A DNA stretch of 64,000 nt from Paralithodes platypus. Taxonomy: Eukaryota > Arthropoda > Malacostraca > Decapoda > Lithodidae. Positions 58,640 through 64,000 of this stretch are shown here, piece by piece (within the stretch, counting starts at the first letter, position 1; each line of letters opens with the position of its first letter). The translations under genes and the position numbers were made by a program. The notes beneath the pieces are model-generated. The model saw only the letters and a program-made list of their open reading frames with translations. It was not told the DNA's origin and did not search any database. The stretch covers positions 44,695,194 to 44,759,193 of the forward strand of contig CM064480.1 in NCBI GenBank assembly GCA_032716605.1, read 5' to 3'.

Positions 58640-59510
58640 CATAACATATGAAGCGAGTGAAATGGAAGATCAATAAAACTGAAAAGAAAAAAAATAGAAC
58701 AACCTAAGAATTAAAGAGCAAAGGAAAACGTAGCTGCAACTAGTTCTAATCTACTCAAATGTTCTTTGACACTGTGAAGGAACTACCAGCACTACTCACG
58801 ATGCTCTACCATACCAGGCTTGCTATTATAAGGTTGTTAGAAATATATTATATTTCACATTAATGGTATTCCTAATGAACTACTGATAAATATACAGTAT
58901 ATCTTCAATGAAATTAGACATTCAAGCAATCTCCAATTAGTTGTATGCAGAGATACATGGAAAACATTATTGTAGGAATTCCAGATATTACCAGCCCATC
59001 TGAATGTAGATACAACCTGAATCTTTGTCCTGGGTATGATTAATGTGTTCACCCACTGTGATTTTATGTTCTGTCTGCTCATCAAAAGGTTTGTCATCTA
59101 GATATTACACACTTATCAAGAACTAATATAACAATATGAATATTTATGTGGTGATTAATCAATGTCAATATGAAAAATCATTTTGCTGATGCTTGAACTC
59201 ATCAAGGTGCTGCTGAAGAAGTTTATATACTTTGATGAACGTCTACATCCAAAACCGACGTATGTGCATCATAGCACAAGCAACACATACTGAAACAATT
59301 CTGGACTGAAAATAAATGGCATACATATTGATGCCCTTACATCCAGAGTGAGGTTTGGCATTCTCTACCCAACCTAAGCCGTTTCTGTCTGTTTCTTTTC
59401 CTACACTAATTTTCCTACTTCTTGGGCAAGAGGCTAGGCATCCTCCTCCCCTTGTAAAATTCACCTACTAGACGAGACAGAACGGGGCAAGGGAACGTGA
59501 AAGTGGTCCC
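57719..59510. other. Unassigned, with (GA)n at 58571-58637
   Basis: No gene recognised. A minus-strand stretch near 59010-59105 reads HKITVGEHINHTQDKDSGC and stays coding-like for about 36 codons before stops, possibly a decayed element or exon. Confidence 0.35.
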
Positions 59511-60229
59511 GAACTCTAAGGGTGCGGCCACACCAAGTTCGTAACCAGACAGAATGCGACGCAAAATGTCTGACAATTTTCGTCGAGAAAATACGGCATC
59601 AGATCACCCGTTGAAATAGTTAACGTTATGGCTACACCGCGAAGCAGATTCACTTGAAAATCCGAAGCAACAAAGTTTGCAGTATCTAGGTTGCCAGAAA
59701 TGTTGAGGAGCTGTAGATTGGTGCGGTATTTATGATAAAGTAAGAGGAAATATTCATTGTGTTTTCCCTGTTGAATTGATATCTACTGTACATTTCGATA
59801 AATAACCATAGCCTATGTTATATCAATGTTTATTTATTCACATATTACTCTAATGTTGTTGGTAAAATTTGAATGTGGATATAAATAACTATTTATTTCT
59901 ATCTATCGATAATCAAACAGTACCTTAAGGTGACAACCAGTCGTTCTTCAGCTGAAATTGATTCCCTATAATTAGTGTATTTAATAGGGCCCCTCCATCA
60001 TTGATGACTTCGCCTATTAACAATAATAGTCTCCATTCAACATCCTGCGCCAGCAATTTGAATAACCCGCACGGAAGATCATGGAGTACTCATCACAAGT
60101 GCACGCCTAATTCCCTTATGGGATCGTCATTTTGATTGGGTACCCTACAGAAAAAGCTCAATAAAAAATAAAAGATAATTTAATATCGGTTATCATATGA
60201 CTTGCCATATACGTGGATTTCTCATGTTT
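59511..60229. other. Unassigned, with a possible DNA-transposon end at 59515
   Basis: AGGGTGCGGCCACACCAAGT at about 59519 resembles the terminal repeat of common hAT-type MITEs, and GGCTACACCGCGAAG at about 59630 may be a related subterminal motif. I could not find a matching opposite end. The remainder is AT-rich. Confidence 0.3.
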
Positions 60230-61518
60230 TGCTCCCCCGATACCAGGCCCCCTAGTGGCCATCCTCGTTCTTCCTTCTTCCGCGTCCCTCCCGATCACAA
60301 GGCTTGCGCCGTGTCCGCTTCATTCGACGTTCGCAGAGCTTCTAGTGAGTCCTTACTCATTTGTATATATCTGTGTTGCAGTAACAAGGTTTAGATAAGC
60401 TAGCACAGCTGCCAGATTGGTCGGTCCGCAGGAAAAGTGTGTTAAAATAGGGTACCATTGTCACAGGCGTCCAGGAGTCCCGGATGGGTGGACCGCGTGT
60501 GTTGTTTTATTTGTGTATGACGCCTTAACTGTTGTGTTTACTTAGCTAGAAGGCGACCACGCTACAAGGCATGATACAGACTGTCATTATTGAGGATAGT
60601 ACATGCCACTGTCTACATTTATCAGCAAATGCTCTGGTTTAAGGGTGTCTGCACGTGGTGCTCCACCTTCCAGGGTTCGTGTTTTGCTTAGGCCCCTTGA
60701 TAAGGCCTCCCTCTACATGGTGCGGCTGCGGTTCTCGAGCGTCTTCGGCTGGGATGTCTTCGGTTACGTGGTCGTCATAATTAGGGGTCTCCATCATAGG
60801 CTACAGGTAATTTAGGTGTTGTTTTTCTGTTGTTATTGATTACGTTGTTTTCCCCCTGTGTTGGTTCTGGCATGCGAGCTCGAACCTTTGGGGCATGGGA
60901 GACATCCCTATATGTCATGATGCATTTTATTTTATGTGTGTGGGACTGCAGGAAAAGGGCTGTGCCATCCCTGTTTCCCGGCAGTTTTTGTCTGTTCCGG
61001 AAGACCCGTGCATTGGGTCCAAGTAATCCGCCTCTGGCGGATAGGAACATTCAGAAGATCCTGGCGTGGTTTGGCTGAACCACACTCTCCCGGCGGAATT
61101 GCATTCCTACCAGGGCCACCATCTTGGCTCCCCGAGGGAACTCACCCTGTCTGGCCTAGTGACACATAACGACGTCATCGCCCGCGGTGACATCAGTCAA
61201 GTGTTCACTACGTGATATATTAGTTTTGCAAACTGGTTAGATACAGTCACAACTTAATAAGGTCAAGGGACCTGTGACGCTTGTCACAGGTAAGTTTGTG
61301 AGAAACTCGGCTAGAAAGATCCGGCGGAAGGTTAGAATAAGTTGTGCACTTTTCACTAAGTTTCCGGCGGATTTGAGATAGGATGTATAATACCTCGCAG
61401 GTTATCCTTATGAGCATTGATTCCTGGAAATTTTCTTTCCAGGCCCCCAGACTACTTCTCCGGCGGAGTTGGCCATCGGATCCCGACGGAGGAGGGGACC
61501 CTCTCTTTGAACGGCACT
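60230..61518 (+). other. GC-richer leader upstream of a gag-like ORF
   Basis: Base composition rises from about 60230. The block contains several CCGGCGGA motifs (61090-61470), a perfect hairpin (61271-61290) and a possible small intron (61290-61442). It probably belongs to the 5' region of the retroelement whose ORF1 starts near 61519. The open frames at 60603-61169 have no recognised domain. Confidence 0.45.
61271..61290. repeat. Perfect hairpin beside a splice-donor-like site
   Basis: CCTGTGAC GCTT GTCACAGG, 8-bp stem and 4-nt loop. Its last bases plus the next ones form CAGGTAAGT, a consensus 5' splice site. Confidence 0.7.
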
Positions 61519-64000
61519 ATGCCCAGATTTGATCTTTGTGCTACACCCACTTGTTCCCTCTTGCCAGTGTTTGCTCATACTTTCTGCGTGTCAAGTGTCT
61601 CGATCGCTCACGCGGCGTGTGGTTGTCGAAAAAGTGCGCCGTTTGTTCAGAATTAAAGTCCGCCTTGTTAGCAAAAACAGACCTTTCATGTTTGGCGGCT
61701 TTACATGAAGTTAAAGCGACATTCAATACATACGCCAAAGATATTGCCCATAAAGCCCTCCAGTGTGATGACGAGGTCCTATGGGAAAAGCTTATTATAA
61801 AGTCACTTTTAGTAAAACCCGGTCCCTCTAAAGCGGTCAGACCTAAGGTCAAAACTAAAGCCATAAGCAAAGAATATGTCAATAGTAGTAGTGAGAGCGA
61901 CGTCACAGAGGTCCCCCTCCTCGGCCCGTGCCACGTGGCGGAAGTCGAAGTCCAGATCGACGTCCCCACGGCAACGCGTTCACCACTCTACCTCGGACTC
62001 TTCGATGTCTCACAAACGCCGACGAGAAAAGAGTATACCTCTTCAAGCAGCCGGCGGGAGTCCCACCAACTGTCACCGCCCTCTGACTCTCAGACACCCA
62101 CTACTAGTGAAGAACATTCTAGGCAATACCAAAATTATCTCTAGTTCCCCGGGGTGTGAAATCAACAGGCCATAGTAGGGTATTGGCCAATCAATTTAGG
62201 GGTCGTCCGGCGGAGGCACAAATTATCTCAACGATGGATCAGGACCCCCAGCCCTTGGCGGCAGGAGGTTACTGGCGCCATCCAGAACCTTCACTCAATG
62301 TCACTAGAACAGACTGAGGATAGCAACACCAACGTGTTGCCATCTTCGGTGCCTGATTTGTCTTGGCCCCCTAGGGATCACGAGGATTCTCAAGAGTTAG
62401 GATCACATGAACTCTTGGAGCAGAGTGAGGAGCCGGCGGATCCTATGTTCTCCCCGGCTCCTCAGTCGCTTCCAAGTAATTATTCTGAAGCTAGTTCAAA
62501 TTCATCCAAAGATCCCTCACGACAATGGATGACTTCTGACCAGGTAAATGACTTATTACATAAGGTGTTACAGCAGTACCAACTCCCTACCTCGTCAGAT
62601 CAGCCGGTTATTACCTCAACTGCTCCCGCTAGTACTTCTGTAGTGAGACCATTAGATCTTCCGTCAATTTTGACGTCATCCCCAACCCCAGTGGTGGCAA
62701 CGACCCCAGGTCCTGTAGGACCGGCGGCATTAGCTATGTCCAACCTGAGGGTGATTACTGACGTTCAACCGCCCCCCTTAGACAAGTTACCGGTGAGGAA
62801 AGTCTCTATGCCTCTCCTCTATGGTACTGATTGCTCGTGGGTACCTGTAGTACCAGAGAATCCTCTTATAGCTCAACCATCTGTGTCAGGAGACTCTCCA
62901 GTCCCCATACAATGGTCCATAGAGATCAATAAGAATCGAAAATTTAGGGCTAAAGACGAGACAGGGAGGGTGCTATATGTTCTTATTAAAGGTGTACCTA
63001 GTCCCCTTAATCCAGCATATTTTGTGTATTCAACTGCTCCGGCAGTCCCTTCCGCCGCTTCTGCATGACTTTTCGCTGACTGGTCGAAGGCTGATGGCAT
63101 CAATGATGTCAAGGCCTTAAATGCTATTACGCCGGAGTTGGCTACAACCCCGGCTCTGGACCAAGCTCAGAACCCAGTCCTGCAGATGCGGCAAGTGGGA
63201 GCCGGCCCATGGTTGGATTGGGAACTTGAGGCCCAGGTATTTGCCACTACTATTACATCCAAAGTGTCACATCAAATTCCCCAAGAGAATCACACTTATT
63301 TTTCTCTACCAGTGTCCAAAGCAGAAGGGGTACCACCAGCCTTACTAACTTTTCTGGCAGCCCCCAAAGTATCAATGCATGCCTTAGATGACCCCTTTTC
63401 TCCACCACCACCAGCTCACTTGGAGCGAGATTTTAGGTTACGAAATAAAGCTTACCGGATGTTCTCTCAATACTTGGTGAGCCATCAAGTAGCCGCCTCT
63501 CTAGCACGTACGATCTCGGCCGTCACTGACCCCCAAATTCGGAGAGCCATGGAGCTGTCTCGTAGACTGTCACTTCAAAATGCCATTCAGTCCCTAGGCG
63601 ACATTAGAATCGCGATTTTGGAGGCGGTACGAGCTCGCCAAGACTTGAGAGTGCATCTGGTAAAGAAGTTGCCGGCGGACATAGGTCGCCGGGTGACTAT
63701 ATCCACGGTGCTTACAGCCACGCATCTTAACACTGAAACTTGGAGCTTAGTATTTAATTTGGTAAGCGGTTGGAAACAGGTTACCTCCTCAAGAAACCCT
63801 TTCAGAAATCAAGGGGCAGTCACAAGCAGTACCAACCACATCCTAAACAGTCATCTCGAGACCCCAGACTACCCTCTCAGCAGGGAGGTTCTCAGTACAA
63901 AACCTAACAAGGTAAGCCTCACAGGTATAAAGGTAAGGCCCCATATAAAGGTCATCCGAACACTGCACAAGCCAAAACTAGTCAAGCGTCCGATGCCAAC
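61519..64000 (+). pseudogene. Gag-like ORF1 of a retrotransposon, possibly DIRS-like, frameshifted, runs off the window
   Basis: Coding-quality sequence switches frame several times. It starts at an ATG (61519, MPRFDLC) with a Cys/His-rich N terminus. It continues with KTDLSCLAALHEVKATF (to about 61905) and an Arg/Ser-rich stretch (RSTSPRQRVHHSTSDSS, to about 62060). Next come LVPRGVKSTGHSRVLANQF (to about 62295), then the long frame from 62298, and finally a Gln/Lys/Gly-rich basic tail (YLLKKPFQKSRGSHKQY, from 63773). No protease, reverse transcriptase or recombinase is reached. The style recalls ORF1 of DIRS-type elements, but that is inference from organisation. Confidence 0.6.
62298..63770 (+). 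CDS. Gag-like protein, central frame, one in-frame TGA
   Basis: 256 codons open to a TGA at 63066-63068, then about 234 more codons open in the same frame. First half: acidic, Ser/Pro-rich (SLPSNYSEASSNSSKDPSRQ), with VNDLLHKVLQQYQ. It is followed by a compact segment: MPLLYGTDCSWVPVVPENPL, IQWSIEINKNRKFRAKDETG and PAYFVYSTAPAVPSAASA. Second half: ADWSKADGINDVKALNAIT, DDPFSPPPPAHLERDFRLRN and an alpha-helical ISAVTDPQIRRAMELSRRLS, LGDIRIAILEAVRARQDL region, consistent with a capsid-type domain. Good codon continuity on both sides of the TGA suggests a single point change. No similarity to a host gene is recognised. Confidence 0.65.

Overview
The window is AT-rich, repeat-dense, non-coding-type animal DNA. 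It has hundreds of bases of pure (TC)n, (TA)n, (GA)n and (CA)n, many non-LTR retrotransposon fragments, tRNA-derived SINEs, short TTAA-flanked MITEs and a short run of TTAGG units, the arthropod telomere motif. I infer an arthropod, most likely a decapod crustacean. The species cannot be read from the sequence, and I could not identify a host protein-coding gene with confidence.

Layout. 1-11350 is dominated by three tandem arrays: a 65-bp minisatellite at 626-3135, a 58-bp minisatellite at 8182-9113, and a G-poor, C/A-rich array at 9880-11345. Between them lie an RTE-like LINE split by a nested SINE (4556-6157), a TTAA MITE and a second SINE. 12290-24760 is a graveyard of LINE pieces: a jockey-like fragment on the minus strand, an RTE-like copy joined to a probable internally deleted RTE derivative, and CR1/jockey-type reverse transcriptase fragments on the plus strand. 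TTAA MITEs and a decayed 28-codon repeat lie among them.

25604-30100 (minus strand) is the best-preserved element. It is a nearly complete CR1-type LINE with an ORF1 carrying a coiled coil and an SGNH esterase domain, an ORF2 with APE endonuclease and reverse transcriptase, and an 8-bp 3' tail repeat. Each ORF is broken by what looks like one small indel. 30268-31500 holds a young SINE and an inverted pair of tRNA-like sequences beside (TA)n. 33761-35256 is a TIR-bounded DNA transposon carrying a nested 501-bp TIR element with a perfect 8-bp target duplication.

40335-47606 and 47707-54946 are two near-identical 7.2-7.3 kb copies either side of a 100-N gap. This is best explained as an unmerged contig overlap (allelic or end-overlap duplication), so the elements inside are probably counted twice. 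55480-55680 is a short CpG-rich block with CCAAT and E2F-like sites that could be a promoter. 56224-57707 is a 5'-truncated RTE-like insertion with an 11-bp target duplication. From about 60230 to the window end the base composition becomes GC-richer and a frameshifted gag-like ORF1 of a retrotransposon begins, possibly DIRS-like. Its enzymatic ORFs would lie beyond the window.

How the parts work together: the RTE, CR1 and jockey-type reverse transcriptases are the machinery that could have moved themselves and the SINEs or deletion derivatives that share their tails. The MITEs depend on transposases not encoded here. I found no operon-like or defence-like system.
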